Notes: generated by a model from the letters alone, not told the origin. A DNA stretch of 64,000 nt from Stereum hirsutum FP-91666 SS1 (GCF_000264905.1 NW_006763137.1:808719-872718); one strand, 5' to 3'. Counted from the stretch's first letter, positions 23,694 to 34,803 are shown. A program made the numbers and translations.

Positions 23694-24900
23694 ATGTCGC
23701 ACGCTGCAATGCTTTGCGATAGTGTCACCTCCATCGCCGTCGCTGTCTCAGCCTTGAGCTCCTCGCCGACCATCATCCTCGATTGCGAAGGTCTCAATCT
23801 CGGCGCACGAGGTGGTACCTTATCCATCATCATCCTCCGTACCACCACCACTACATCCCCCGCGCGCACATTCCTCCTCGACGTTCTCCAGCTCTCACAA
23901 AGCCAACTCCAACCCGTCTACGCTCTTCTCTCCTCCCCATTCATCACCAAACTCGTATTTGACGGTCGCATGGATTACAGCGCCCTTTACCACGAATGCG
24001 GCATCGAGCTACGTAACGTACTCGACCTGCAGCTCGCAGATGTGGTTTCGAGGGGACTGAGGGGTGAAGGTGAGGGCAGGAGGATGGAGAGACTGGGGTC
24101 GTTTTTGGGCAGGTGGGAGGTCGAGGGCAAGAAGGAACGATATGGAGGTGTACACAAATTGAATGGGATGAAGGATTGTTTGTGGGAGCATGAGATTTAT
24201 GAGTTGGAGAAGGATGGATCGGGTGAGGCTATCCTTTCCTCTTCTCCTGCACTTCATCTCTGGTAACTTGGCTTGAAGCTGACGGATTGCATTCTTATAT
24301 CGTGGTGTGATGTCTAAAGTCCGTCATGACCTCTGGTTATGCCGACCTCTCCCGAGATATTATGCTGGCTACGCCGCCACCGATGCTGAAATGATCCACG
24401 CCCTCTACGACATCTTTATCGAGGGATCGTTCATCACATCCAACCTTCCGGCGCAAAGCATGCGCTACATCACCATCTGGAAAGATCGCCAACCCGGCGC
24501 ATCTGACTCGCACCTGCGGCACCCGCTTCTCCCTCTCGAGATACTCGAAGCTCCCGACGACGGTGCCTCTGAGTCGTCAATGCGGGCATGCGATACGTGC
24601 AGCAGGTTGTTGTCCGAGAAGGCGTTTGTGAGAGAGCCAGGAGTACCGAGGCGTGTTGCTGTCAGTTCTCAGAAGTGCAAAGTTTGTCTTGCGATCGCGG
24701 TGAGGAACGGCGAAACTGGCGCGAGTTATAATCAGGGCATGAGAGTGAGAGAGCAGGATTTCGAGGATATGATCTTGGAGGAGCAGGAGCGTGCTGAACG
24801 GGAGATGGACGAGTTCGATGATTGGTACACGGAGGATCGGATTCGACTGGAAGAGGAGACGGATAATTTTTCTTTCGGTGAGGATGAGGATGAGGTTTGA
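23694..24900 (+). CDS. DEDDy-family 3'-5' exonuclease-like protein, copy A, 2 exons
   Basis: Exons 23694-24222 and 24320-24900 give 369 residues. The fold is that of RNase D/EXD-like 3'-5' exonucleases: ILDCEG (Asp30, Glu32) is Exo I; LVFDGRMDYSALYHECG holds the Exo II Asp; YAATD (Tyr194, Asp198) is the Exo III Y-x3-D. All four acidic residues are present, so activity on RNA or DNA is plausible. The C-terminal part has two CxxC pairs (CDTC and CKVC), suggesting a zinc-binding knuckle, then an acidic tail (EDEDEV). The nearly co-linear copy B lies 1.1 kb downstream; both share start context, intron position and phase. The start is chosen to match copy B (MSHA). Confidence 0.8.
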
Positions 24901-25249
24901 GAGGGTTTGCCGGTGGCGGTGAATTAGTCGAGTTTGAAGGTTTGCGTCCTTGGGTCGAGGGTCTCTGTGACTATGGTTGTTGACTGCTATAGCTTTTGTG
25001 GCCCCGTGTTTGACGATTGTATACGCAAAGCGCTTGTACTGTCAGAGGCTCTCGATGAATGACGAATAAGGTGGACGGCCACATTGGCAGAACGGACAGC
25101 GTGGTGTACATCGAGGATATGCGTGGATACGCCTGTCAACAATAATGCTACACTACTTCGTTCGACTTGGCCTGTCTCCTGGTATTGCGCTGCTACTTCG
25201 GCGAATCGCATAGCAAAGCATTGAAAATGAGCATATTACTCTATATTAC

Positions 25250-25720
25250 TGCGCCACTCGCCACTTACGGATACGCCACATCGCAACGCAAACTCCTACA
25301 AGCTCCGCTTAAGTTACAACCTGAAGGGAATTTCAACACTCCTTTTCTTCCTGCTTTGACCCTCCGTTCGACCCTTGCTAGACTCCATAGTACCTTGTGT
25401 TCGTTCTCAGGCTCGCCTCTATTGTGACTTATACCGTCCTCACCGTAACCTGCGTACAGATGTGCCACACATGATGATAGCCGCCTTCCAGAGCGTTCAG
25501 CTCTATTTTCCCTCCCGATACGTCGTTCCAGTGGGCTTCCGGGTCCTTCACTTATAACTTATGGAGACCATAGTTATTTGGCTGAGTATGAGGAAATTTT
25601 CGTAGCTTCAAAATGGCTCGTGAGCGCCGTATACTTATGCACACTCTGCGGTTGATGTGACTGAGTTCGAATCGAACTAGCCGGTAGTGAGTTCTGTTTC
25701 AGCGTAGAGAGAACCTCTGG
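25250..25720 (-). pseudogene. Decayed 3' part of a sulfite oxidase gene
   Basis: Resembles, on the minus strand, the last exon of the intact sulfite oxidase at 27615-28024. Shared pieces include GATACG, GCCTTCCAGAGCGT(T)CAGCTC against GCCTCCCAGAGCGTCCAGCTC, GGGCTTCC, and CTTATGGAGACC against CTTATGCAGACC. The reading frame is broken and the upstream exons are missing. It sits downstream of, and convergent with, exonuclease copy A, just as the intact gene sits downstream of copy B, so it is a remnant of the same tandem duplication. Confidence 0.75.
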
Positions 25721-25969
25721 GATGAAAACATGGCGGAGGACATTGTCTATGGGAGAATGCTAACGAAAAGATAGAAATAGGTCATACCGTGACCCGTTCT
25801 TCTGCTTCTGTGGATTCAGCTGTGGAGGTCACAATTCTCGTGGCGTAGGTCCTGTCGAGATTCTCCTTCTTGTGTCCGAGTCTGGGCTCATGTCTGCCTA
25901 TATATTAATGCAATCAGCCTTGTAGACCTCCCTCCACTCCCTCCTCCTACAAGATCCCTCACAGAAACG

Positions 25970-27297
25970 ATGTCTCACGCTCCAATGCTCTGCGACAATG
26001 TCGCCTCTGTCTCAATTGCCATTACAGTGCTGGAATCTTCGCCGACGATCATCCTCGACTGTGAAGGCCGTGATCTTGGCGAGAAAGGTGGGGCCCTTTC
26101 CATCATCATCCTCTCCACCACGTCCACCACTGCATCCACGGCCCTTACATTCCTCATCGATGTCCTCCGTCTATCCCCAACCCAACTCCAATCAATCTAC
26201 GACCTTCTCTCATCCCCGCACATCACCAAAGTGGTCTTCGATGGCCGTATGGACTACAGCGCTCTCTACCATGAATGTGGCGTCGAGGTGCATAACGTAC
26301 TAGATATGCAGTTAGCAGACATAGCTTCGAGGGGTTTGAGGGGCGAGCAGGAGGCAAAGAGATTGGAGAGGCTTTGGAAGTATCTGGGGAAGTGGGAGGT
26401 CGAGAAGAAGAAGGACATGTACGAGAAGGTGGTGAAGATTAATGGAATGAAGGATTGTTTGAGCGAACATGAAATCTTTGGGATGACAAAGGACGAGTCT
26501 GGTAAGTATACCTGAAGGTTGAACGTCAATTGACCGTGAACTCACCACCGCTTGACTGGGCGTTCATAGTGCGCCACGACCTCTGGACGCGTCGACCTCT
26601 CCCGAAGAATTACGCATCCTATGCAGCCACCGACGCTCGAATGATTCACGCCCTCTACGACCTGTTCACACAAAAATCATTCATTACCTCTGACCTTTCA
26701 GCGCAAAGCATGCGCTACGTCACCATATGCAAAGACCATCAACCTACTGCATCCGACGCGTACGCTCATCACCCTCTCCTTCCTCTGGATATCCTCGAGG
26801 CTCAGATTGGAGCATCTGCGGCGAGTGGGATGCGGACGTGCGATAACTGTAGGAGGTCTTTGTCTGAACAGTCGTTCGTGAATGACTTCGAAGGGGGAGG
26901 AACGAGTCCCGGTGGCAATCAGGGGTCGATATGCTGGGTTTGTCGCGCTATCATGGTGAAGAATGAGAAAAGGAATCGCTCCGGAACCCGAGGAAGGGGA
27001 CGAGGAAGAGGTGGGAGAAGTCGAAGGGGAGGGGGAAGAGGCGAGGATAGGGGGGTAGAAAGAGGTGAAGGAACGGGAAGGGGTGAGGGAAGGACAAGAG
27101 GTGAGGGGAGGGGAAGAGGTGAGGGAAGTAGAAGAGGTGAGGGAAGGGGGAGAGGTGAAGGAAGGGGAAGAGGGGAAGGAAGGGGAAGAGGGGAAGGAAG
27201 GGGAAGAGGGGAAGGAAGGGGAAGAGGGGAAGGAAGGGGAAGGGTGGAAGAAAGGGCAAGAGGGGAGGGGAGGGCAAGAGGTTCACAGTGTCGATGA
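25970..27297 (+). CDS. DEDDy-family 3'-5' exonuclease-like protein, copy B, with RGEGRG-repeat tail, 2 exons
   Basis: Exons 25970-26501 and 26570-27297 give 419 residues. Same catalytic set as copy A: ILDCEG (Asp30, Glu32), VVFDGRMDYSALYHECG, and YAATD (Tyr195, Asp199). The CxxC pairs are CDNC and CWVC. After residue 340 the protein differs completely from copy A: the acidic tail is replaced by about 80 residues of Arg/Gly/Glu repeats (RGEGRG units), encoded by an 18 bp minisatellite. RGG/RG-type tails commonly bind RNA, but the interleaved Glu makes this tail less basic than a classical RGG box. Convergent with sulfite oxidase, 317 bp apart. Confidence 0.8.
26985..27285 (+). repeat. In-frame 18 bp minisatellite
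   Basis: Irregular purine-only repeats (GGAAGAGGGGAAGGAAGG type) turn into perfect 18 bp units at about 27160-27240. Each unit codes RGEGRG. The opposite strand is also open over the whole array because the repeat has no stop in any frame; that antisense frame is not a gene. Confidence 0.85.
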
Positions 27298-27614
27298 AAC
27301 GCGAAAAACTGTAAGTTGTGTACGATATATTCCATGCTTCTCACGTGGTACTTCATCCGTTTCCGTTACTGTGTTGGGCCCCCGTTGGTCACTCGAGGTT
27401 GGGTGACATTCCTACCATCGCTCTGAATGTCGATGGATGCAATCAGATGTGGACAGCATATTCCAGCGCGAAGTATGGTGCCCGTCCCAGTGGCGTACGA
27501 TCAAATTAGAGGCTGAATGAAATGGGACTGGGTTGTACAGTGTTGATCCTGCACATCCAACAGCTCAACTATACAGCAGTGACCAATACTGCCCGCCACG
27601 TCTGTTGATCACAC
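27298..27614. other. Convergent intergenic region
   Basis: A 317 bp gap shared by the 3' ends of exonuclease copy B and sulfite oxidase. No other feature seen. Confidence 0.5.
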
Positions 27615-29237
27615 TCATAAAATAATCTCATACTCCCCAACACCAGCATACCCAACGCCCCTCAAATTCCAATCACACTCCAGCTCTTGTTTCTTCCCGC
27701 TCTCGTCCTCCGCTCGACTCCATAGCACGACCTTCCGACCCTTCTTAGGCTCGCCTTCATTAATTCCAGCACCATCTTCTCCACCGTGTGCGTAAAAGTC
27801 TGCCACATCGACGGTAACAGTCGCCTCCCAGAGCGTCCAGCTCCATCTGCCCTCTTGATACGTGATCCTAGCGGGCTTCCACGTTCGGCCTTTGTTGCAA
27901 CTTATGCAGACCGAAGTGATCTGGCCTGAGTCTGAGGGGATGGCGTAACCTTTAGCAAGGATCGTAATAGATGTCGATCCCGGAGAAACGGTTGAGGTCG
28001 AGTGCGACAGGCCACGAGTAAGCTCTGTTGTAGTGCGAAATGGGGACGAATGTCGAAATATAATAAAAGACGACTAGTGAGCAGAGAAGGGACGAGGGAA
28101 TGGAAGAGAAGACGGACCTGGAGGAATAACTCGCGCTGTGGCGATCACGGAGTTGAGAGGATTAGCTGTTATAGGGGGCATCTTCGACCACCAGGATTCC
28201 GCCTTTGCTTGCTCGCGTGTCTCGACCTGGTGTTGTCAGTATCCAGGGTGTTAAGTTATGCAACTTTATAGCACAGTTTATGAGTCACCGTACGTACATG
28301 GGGAGGTAGTATTTTGTAATCTCGTTGTTGGTAGAAATTTGAAGACTCGGTTGGAGAGACGGTGATACGGTCAAGCCATTTTACCCAGCGAGCGCCGGTG
28401 TAGCCCGGGACGACCATTCGAAAGGGAAAGCCGTGGGCAGGAGCAAGAGGATGTCCGTTCATCTACCAAACGCCACAAGGCAGGGGTGACAAAGAGGATG
28501 CGTAAACATCAATAACTCAGAAAGAATGTATAGGAAGTAGGAAATCTACCTCCAGAGCGACCATAACATCGCCACTCTCATCCAGAGCCTTTTCGAGTGG
28601 TATAGATGCACCATACCAGCCGTCATCCTGGCATCCAGATACATGCGACGCAAAACACACGTGAAGCTTTCTGACTGCGTCTCGATCATCCTTGCACGTC
28701 AGCCCAGCAGCGAGGAGCACGTTCCGTAGCGGTACGCCTGTGAAGCGGACGTTGGCAATGGTGGCTTCGCCCCATTTGATACCTTCTACGTCTTTCTGTT
28801 TCACGTCAGCCATCTTTTTCCGTCGGTTTCCGGCACACTGTTCGGGTTGGAGTGAATAGTGAGCATGAAGAAGAAGAAGAAGAAGAAGAAGCGGATAACA
28901 AACAAGACGCACTTGAAGAGCAGCCACGATTTTGACGCGCAAAGGAAAAGCATGCATAAAGTCCGAGAGTGTGAACTCCAGTGATTTCTCCACGATTCCA
29001 TCTATTTTCAGCTTGTAAGTCTCAGCATCTAAAGCCTCGATAGAGGCTTAGTGTATCTTTGAGCATCCACACAAAAATATTTGCGACATAGACGAACGTA
29101 CAGTGGTTGCGACAATAAACGAGTTCGTCAGGCGTGTGAGTGAACTGCACAAGTGAGAGGACGTCTGGCTCTGCATTGAGGGGCTCCTGCCCTTTGATGT
29201 CTAGATGGGCGATACATCTATCGTTCGTGGAGGGCAT
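27615..29237 (-). CDS. Sulfite oxidase (molybdopterin, no heme domain), 6 exons
   Basis: Minus-strand exons 29237-29102, 29028-28913, 28837-28550, 28462-28298, 28226-28118 and 28024-27615 close to 407 residues. It oxidises sulfite to sulfate with a molybdenum cofactor. Seen: an N-terminal ELVYCRNH in place of the animal cytochrome b5 domain; LQCAGNRR at residues 83-90, whose Cys85 is the expected Mo ligand; [61 protein letters not shown]; then the dimerisation domain ([45 protein letters not shown]). Length and lack of heme resemble the plant peroxisomal enzyme, but the C-terminal residues (EIIL) are not a canonical peroxisomal signal. Intron 2 holds a GAA/TTC microsatellite in its pyrimidine tract. 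Confidence 0.9.
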
Positions 29238-30206
29238 TTCAAAGATTTCGTGACTTTAACAAGAGCAAAAAGACGCTTTCGACGTTGTACAGACTGGAGA
29301 GTTGAGTGTCGAAGATTGTGGTTAGTTGCAGAGAGATGTAAGGTCGGAAGTCACGCCTCGAGGAGAACATCGCTATCGAAAACGTTGCAAAGGGCAGGAA
29401 GAAATGCATTCGATTCTGGTATCAGAATGTCAACTAGAGGCTGAAGACAACCGAGAAGAGCGCTGCCTGAGAGATACCTCTGGACACTTACGTCCTTCAC
29501 ATTCACACCCTTGTGGCGTTACACGTGTTCTTGAATTGTGTGTGGCACCATAGTCTGCAGACTCCTGGGTCGATCAAGATAGCTACACTGATAGTCATAG
29601 GCTCAACTTAATGACGCGGGTAGATGTGAGCAGATACATAAGAGGGAAACAGGATATAGGTGTGTAATCCTCAGCTCGTGAAATGAACATAATGGTCCTC
29701 AATACTTCGAAACTTACAAGAATGAGGCAAAAGAAAGAGGGTAAGACGACATTCAACGACACGAAGAACCAGCGACGGCACAGAAAGACAGCTCATGAAG
29801 AAGAGCCAGATCATGGTCGGCTTAAGTGTATCCAGAGTCTAAGAGGATAGAACGACAGAGGGCGATCACGAACACAGCCAGTACAGCTAGCGAGCCAGGC
29901 ATCCGCAGAAATGTGTATAACTCTTCCATGGCCTCACACGGCGGCCATTGCAGCCTGTTGAAACCTGGAATTCGCGAAGAAGAAGCAGAGATGAAGCCAG
30001 ATACACAGACGTAAAAGAGCTTGCAGTGGCAATAACTGCGAAGACGCAGACTTATAGTCAGTCAGACCCACATTTCGAGGTTGGACGCCGGAAGTTATAA
30101 CAAACCCATTTGCGAGGACCTGACCGATAATCAAGTCTTTTACAACATGATACCCGGGAAGAAGAAGCACAAAGAACTTACGAATCGCTTGAATACAGCA
30201 CCTCCA
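29238..30206. other. Intergenic region upstream of sulfite oxidase
   Basis: Nearly 1 kb with the sulfite oxidase promoter side at left and repeat copy 2 at right. Small frames on both strands have no motif. A GTAAGT donor-like site on the minus strand at about 30175-30182 lies just outside the repeat tip, so a transcript leaving the repeat could be spliced to sequence here. Confidence 0.45.
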
Positions 30207-33200
30207 GCGTCTGTTGGTTTCGCTCCGGGAATAGCTCCCCGAGATACTAAAGCCCCTGGGCCACGACAAGGCCGACGCTATTCCAGGGGAGCCGGTGTCT
30301 TGAGGCTGTCGAAAGTGATGATGGTATAGCGAAGCTGAACATCCTGATCTATAACTAGATGGCTCATAATATTCAGCGTTAAACAATACAGGAGAGAATC
30401 TAATAGTAGGGAAGAAAAGGATAAGAAAGAAGGCGAAAGAGGAAAATCGACTCAGCGACCCGAAGGAGAGCAAATACCTCACTGAAGAGGGAAGGTTCCA
30501 AAGATTGGACCATTTCCATTTTGAAACGCCGCGCAAGGGGGGTGTCGAGGGCAGGAGGTAGCGCATATGAATACACGCCGACCACCTTCAACCTTCAGAT
30601 GAACTATGAGCAACCAGAGCATCCAAGGGCTCTCTCCGCCCTATCTAAGTCTAAGGGCCTGTTTTTTTTTACTGCATACATAAGCGCCAGTATTGAGCCA
30701 CACGCATCAGCGAGCGAAGGGGTGCGACGCACATAATACGCGGCCGTTGAACGCGTTGCTCGATCCTGGAAAGAGAATCCTGACAAGTGGCCAGCCAGCG
30801 AGAGACGCCTCAACGGCACGAATACCGAAGATTCAGTCGTCAATCGCGGGCCAAATGGAAAAACTGGAAGGTGAAAAAAGGTCCACCACGGAGGGGGAGG
30901 GGAAGAAAAGATTGGACCATCCCGTGAGGCTGAGAACGGAGTCTCAAGCTCTGGGTAGGGGCATATGCTTCGGGGGTTCTTGGCGCCCCATGCGCCACCT
31001 GTGGCTCCCCCGTCATGAAGCAGCCCATGGCCTATGGAGCAGAAGGGCTCGACTTCGCTCAAGGTGTAGGTGACGTCAGTGCGAGATGAAGTGGAAGGAG
31101 AAGAGAAGTGGACGCAGCTTGCTCGCACTCGGGAGGAGTACGAGCGGAGGGCTCTGTTGATGGATCCAGCCCTCATGCAGCACTGTCGACGTGCATCAGT
31201 TCCCAGACATAACGAGCAAAAATGACGAGGGAAAACTCACCCGATACTCGTCATCATGAAGGCCAACCCTGGTCCCAAACCACCTCAGAAGCCACCGTTT
31301 GTGTACCGGGGGCATCTCCGGACGGGCGCATAGCCAGGTGACCCTGCGTCCAGCACGCACCAAGAACGGCTCGTACGCAAGCATACGAGAACTGTCTGTC
31401 GAGGCTGCTTAAGTCTTACGGTCGTACCCGAACGCTTCGGCCCAACACATTGAACCGGGTGGGTCCCGATTCAAAGGTTGTATCGTTCTTGGCAATATTG
31501 TTCAGGCTCAGCGCTCAACACTGCGGTGGGTCGCCCTATGCATGGAGGAGATGGTGCTGCGAATACCGTCGGGTCTTGAGGGTACATATGTTGAGTAGCC
31601 TATGGTGGAGGGAGGCTGAGTGAGTATGGGCGTGAGCGAAGGTGCAAGAAGAATGAGAGATAGATATGAAACAATGGAAAATAGGATGGCGTGAGGACAC
31701 GCGAACGAGATGCGCCACAAAACAAGCGACGTCGGACACGTCTGCAATGGTGGACAGCCAATGGAACACGACACAAGTACCACAGACAATCATTGGATAG
31801 GGAATCGATGATTACGACGATACAACATCGTCGATGTCGACGGCAGCAAATGATAGTGCTCGAGTCTATAGAGGGCGGACTCACCTGGGACGCAAAATGT
31901 TCGTGGGACGGACAGAATTAGAGGTAGAGATGAATGTGGACTCGGATGGAAGGGAGAAGAGAAGGTGGGGGGAGTTGGGGCCGCGAGAGAGGGCCTTTTT
32001 AAACCTGGCGCACCGATTCAGACTCCTACAGCTGGCCGAACCAGACAATGGCACGGCAGGACATACAGCTCATAAGTAACAAGAACAAAGCTTAGCGGAT
32101 ATTCCAAAGAGAATAAAGAGACGCGTTATCTGATCGTTCGCAGGGTAGTCATAGCCCCCTTCGCGACGAGCACAAAGCAGCTGCCGCATTCGGTGACAAG
32201 CCGGCACTCAAGGCTGTGGCGGACGATAAGCACGCTAGAAAAGGTGGGACCTCTGGAGGAGACAACTGTTCGTATATATCGCACAGCCCACTTGACGCTT
32301 TTGAGAAAGAGGACGGTCTACCCAAGAGTGATCTGTTCTCGATAAGGGTAGAGGAGAGGTGGCGGCAATGCAAAGGTGGTGTCCGGTCTGCCGACGAGCG
32401 CCGGATGTTGCCGACAATGTCGCACGCGCGGACCGGTTCGAACTTCTTTCTTCCAAAACCAACTTTGAAATTCGTGATCGGGCCACCAAACTCTGAGTTC
32501 TCCCCAAGTTCTCCCTCCCTTTGCAGCTCACTCAGCTTGTTCCTCTCGATCCCCTTGTGCTATAATATTGCTGGTGTAAATGCGCACAAAGTGATGCAAA
32601 ATTCATGCAAAGCTGCCCAGCAGTTATCGAGACAATCGTCATTTCGTCCTCTCGAACAGGCGCCAGAGCTCTTTGTGGGTCCCAACATTCACTACTAAAT
32701 GTGCTTCATTGACTTTATAAGTGGTAATTTCTGTGTGTCGTGACCCACATGCGATACTATTAGATAAGACTTTATAACACCACTCAGCCTCATGGGTTTC
32801 GGACGGGTGGGCCTCGGTATGTTTCTCCGCTCTATTGTCCCAGTGCCTCTTGCCGGGAGGAGTTTGAATCGCTTCTGTGGAATATAAAGCCCCATCTGAG
32901 CTCGCTTATGATCCCCCACCTTTTCTCTCTTCTACCACCATCATCTTCTCCCTTCCTCGCTGAGTTGGACCGGACCGTAGTAGGTGAGTTCCTTCAACGT
33001 CTTGCCACTGCCTCCCTCCTCCCTCCCTTGTGTCTAGCTACCCTTCATCTACTGTACATCCCCCACGTCATCGATCGCGAACGTCGTCGCTGTCGTCGCG
33101 TATGTCTTTGCAACCCCCTCCATCGTGTTGGCTGTCGTTTAATCATGCCGTTTCCCTTCTTCATTTTGCACTCTTTTGTGCTCCTCTCTTTTCAAAGTCC

Positions 33201-33610
33201 AGCATTCTCACTCGTCTTCATTAACGTAGGCCGCCCGATTGGATACCGGTGTCAAGATTCAGAATCAAGACGTCAAGCCGGGACCGTATTGGATTGGGAT
33301 CGCTCGCGACGCGATCGACAGGCCATGGGTGTCACGGGGATGTACGCAGAGTCGCGTTGCGTTGGCCTCAAGAACCTCGAGGGATATGCAGTGGCTTCCC
33401 GGACATAATACCCTGACCCCTCATTAAGGGACATGCCGGCCAGCGTCGTGCATTGTCCTGGGGATGGTCCAATTTTTTAACTTGCTTGATCCCTTTCGGG
33501 GGTGTCACTTTCTCTTCGAGGCTAGTCCTCTCATTATGTCCCCTGGTCCGGCGTCGGCCTCTCCGTGGCCCAGGAGACTAGTACCTCTTCGGAGGGAAGC
33601 TAACAGACGC
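30207..33610 (-). repeat. Complex repeat, copy 2 (about 3.4 kb), inverted relative to copy 1
   Basis: Reverse-complement match to 15418-18650. Its two tips are inverted versions of each other: left GCGTCTGTTGGTTTCGCTCC, right (reverse complement) GCGTCTGTTAGCTTCCCTCC, each followed within 60 bp by GGGCCACG...AGGCCGAC. It therefore has terminal inverted repeats. Two outward transcription units can be drawn: rightward from a TATAAAG at 32884 with a first exon ending before GTGAGTT at 32984, and leftward from TTTAAAAAGG near 32000 with a first exon ending CCCAG before GTGAGTC. A 58 bp GT-AG intron at 31183-31240 in the leftward unit is absent from copy 1. No transposase-like domain is visible in any frame. 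Confidence 0.75.
32908..33408 (+). CDS. Small ORF of the complex repeat, copy 2 (putative)
   Basis: Exons 32908-32983 and 33230-33408 would give 84 residues: a Pro/Ser-rich start (MIPHLFSLLPPSSS), then GRPIGYRCQDSESRRQAGTV, LDWDRSRRDRQAMGVTGMYA and LKNLEGYAVAS. The intron (246 bp) also has no stop and is a multiple of three, so an unspliced 166-residue form is possible. The same two-exon frame is intact in the copy at 48.5 kb. No family recognised. The downstream half lies in the near-identical end module, so frame conservation may reflect nucleotide conservation, not selection on protein. Confidence 0.3.
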   Translation: MIPHLFSLLPPSSSPFLAELDRTVVGEFLQRLATASLLPPLCLATLHLLYIPHVIDRERRRCRRVCLCNPLHRVGCRLIMPFPFFILHSFVLLSFQSPAFSLVFINVGRPIGYRCQDSESRRQAGTVLDWDRSRRDRQAMGVTGMYAESRCVGLKNLEGYAVASRT

Positions 33611-34803
33611 TTATCGTTGTATTCTCGTCTCTATGCAGTAGCATAATATGCTACGACATTTCCTTTACAATGTCCGTATCATCCGTGTGAATCGTGAGCC
33701 TGGGTCTTGACCGTTCGGGCCTGTCAATTGTTAGTACTCGGAGACCCACTCCCTAGACAAGCTTCGCGCCAGGACAATCAATCTGAGCGCCAGCGCTCAA
33801 TTCCACCATAGACGACGACGACGACGACGACACCGTGAACCTCCGAGTCCCAGACCGACGCAATCCACGCCATGCTGACATCCATGTTGACGAGTCGAGA
33901 CAGACTCCCAGGGAGAGATGAATATTGATATCATTACTGCATGCTTCCTCAACCAAAAAAGAACAAGACGAGACGAGACCGTGACATAGACAAATCATAT
34001 CAAACGGAGACAAAATAAGATGTACATAGAATAAAGACGACGAATATTTTATATGGACAGAACGGAACGAGAAACTGAAGCGGCACGACACGACACGGGA
34101 ACTGGAAAGTCAAAGTCTGGAGTGGAGACGCGACCGAGAACCGGAATGGTAGCTGAGAGCTGAGCAGGGAGACGGTAATTACTGTTACTGTACGAAACAA
34201 GCGAGAGCCTGGGTACGGCCTAAGGACTTGGACTAAACAATTGACAGACGAGAGATACGTAGGAATGAACGGGGCTTGTGAGGCCCATTTTTGAAGGGGA
34301 AAGTGTTAACTTTGAACTTAGGAACAGATAGTAACAGACAGATGAATCCGGTGATTTGTACGTATACGTATTGTGTGTGATTAGCATATAAGCAGCGAAA
34401 CATAGACAGAAAGAAAGAACGAACTCGCGACGAGAACAGACAGAGAGACGGTGCAACGAACGCGAATAAGAGAGAATAAGTGAATGGAGGATTCGTAAGT
34501 TACAATAAATTTCGAACGGAACGAAAAAGGAGAGTCCGGAGTCATAGTCTGAGTATTGGTCAAGACGGAGACGGAGACGAGAATATTGAAAGATTCAACT
34601 GAACATAACGAAAGCGACACGAGCACGGGATACGGATACACCGGCCAGCATAAACATATAGACAAGAGAATAAAGACGGAACCAAAAAAAAATAGAAAAA
34701 GAACATACTTATGCTTATGACCTATAAAACACGAGCATAAAGAAGAAAGAAAGGATCACGAAATAGCGCCCGTCCTTGAAGCACAAACTCGTCTCAGAGC
34801 AAT
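33611..34803. other. Intergenic region and GATA gene 3' side
   Basis: A 1.2 kb stretch. The right part (33.9-34.8 kb) is A-rich on the plus strand with many GA/CGA dinucleotide runs, which open long but low-complexity minus-strand frames; it is probably the 3' UTR and flank of the GATA gene. A short (CGA)n run lies at about 33811-33830. No gene supported. Confidence 0.5.

Noticed and set aside
26985..27285. CRISPR-like periodic repeat
   Set aside because: Units are 18 bp, contiguous, without unique spacers, and in frame in a eukaryotic gene; it is a minisatellite.
26919..27356. 145-codon minus-strand frame made of Leu/Pro/Ser repeats
   Set aside because: Shadow of the stop-free purine minisatellite in exonuclease copy B; no motif and no start context.
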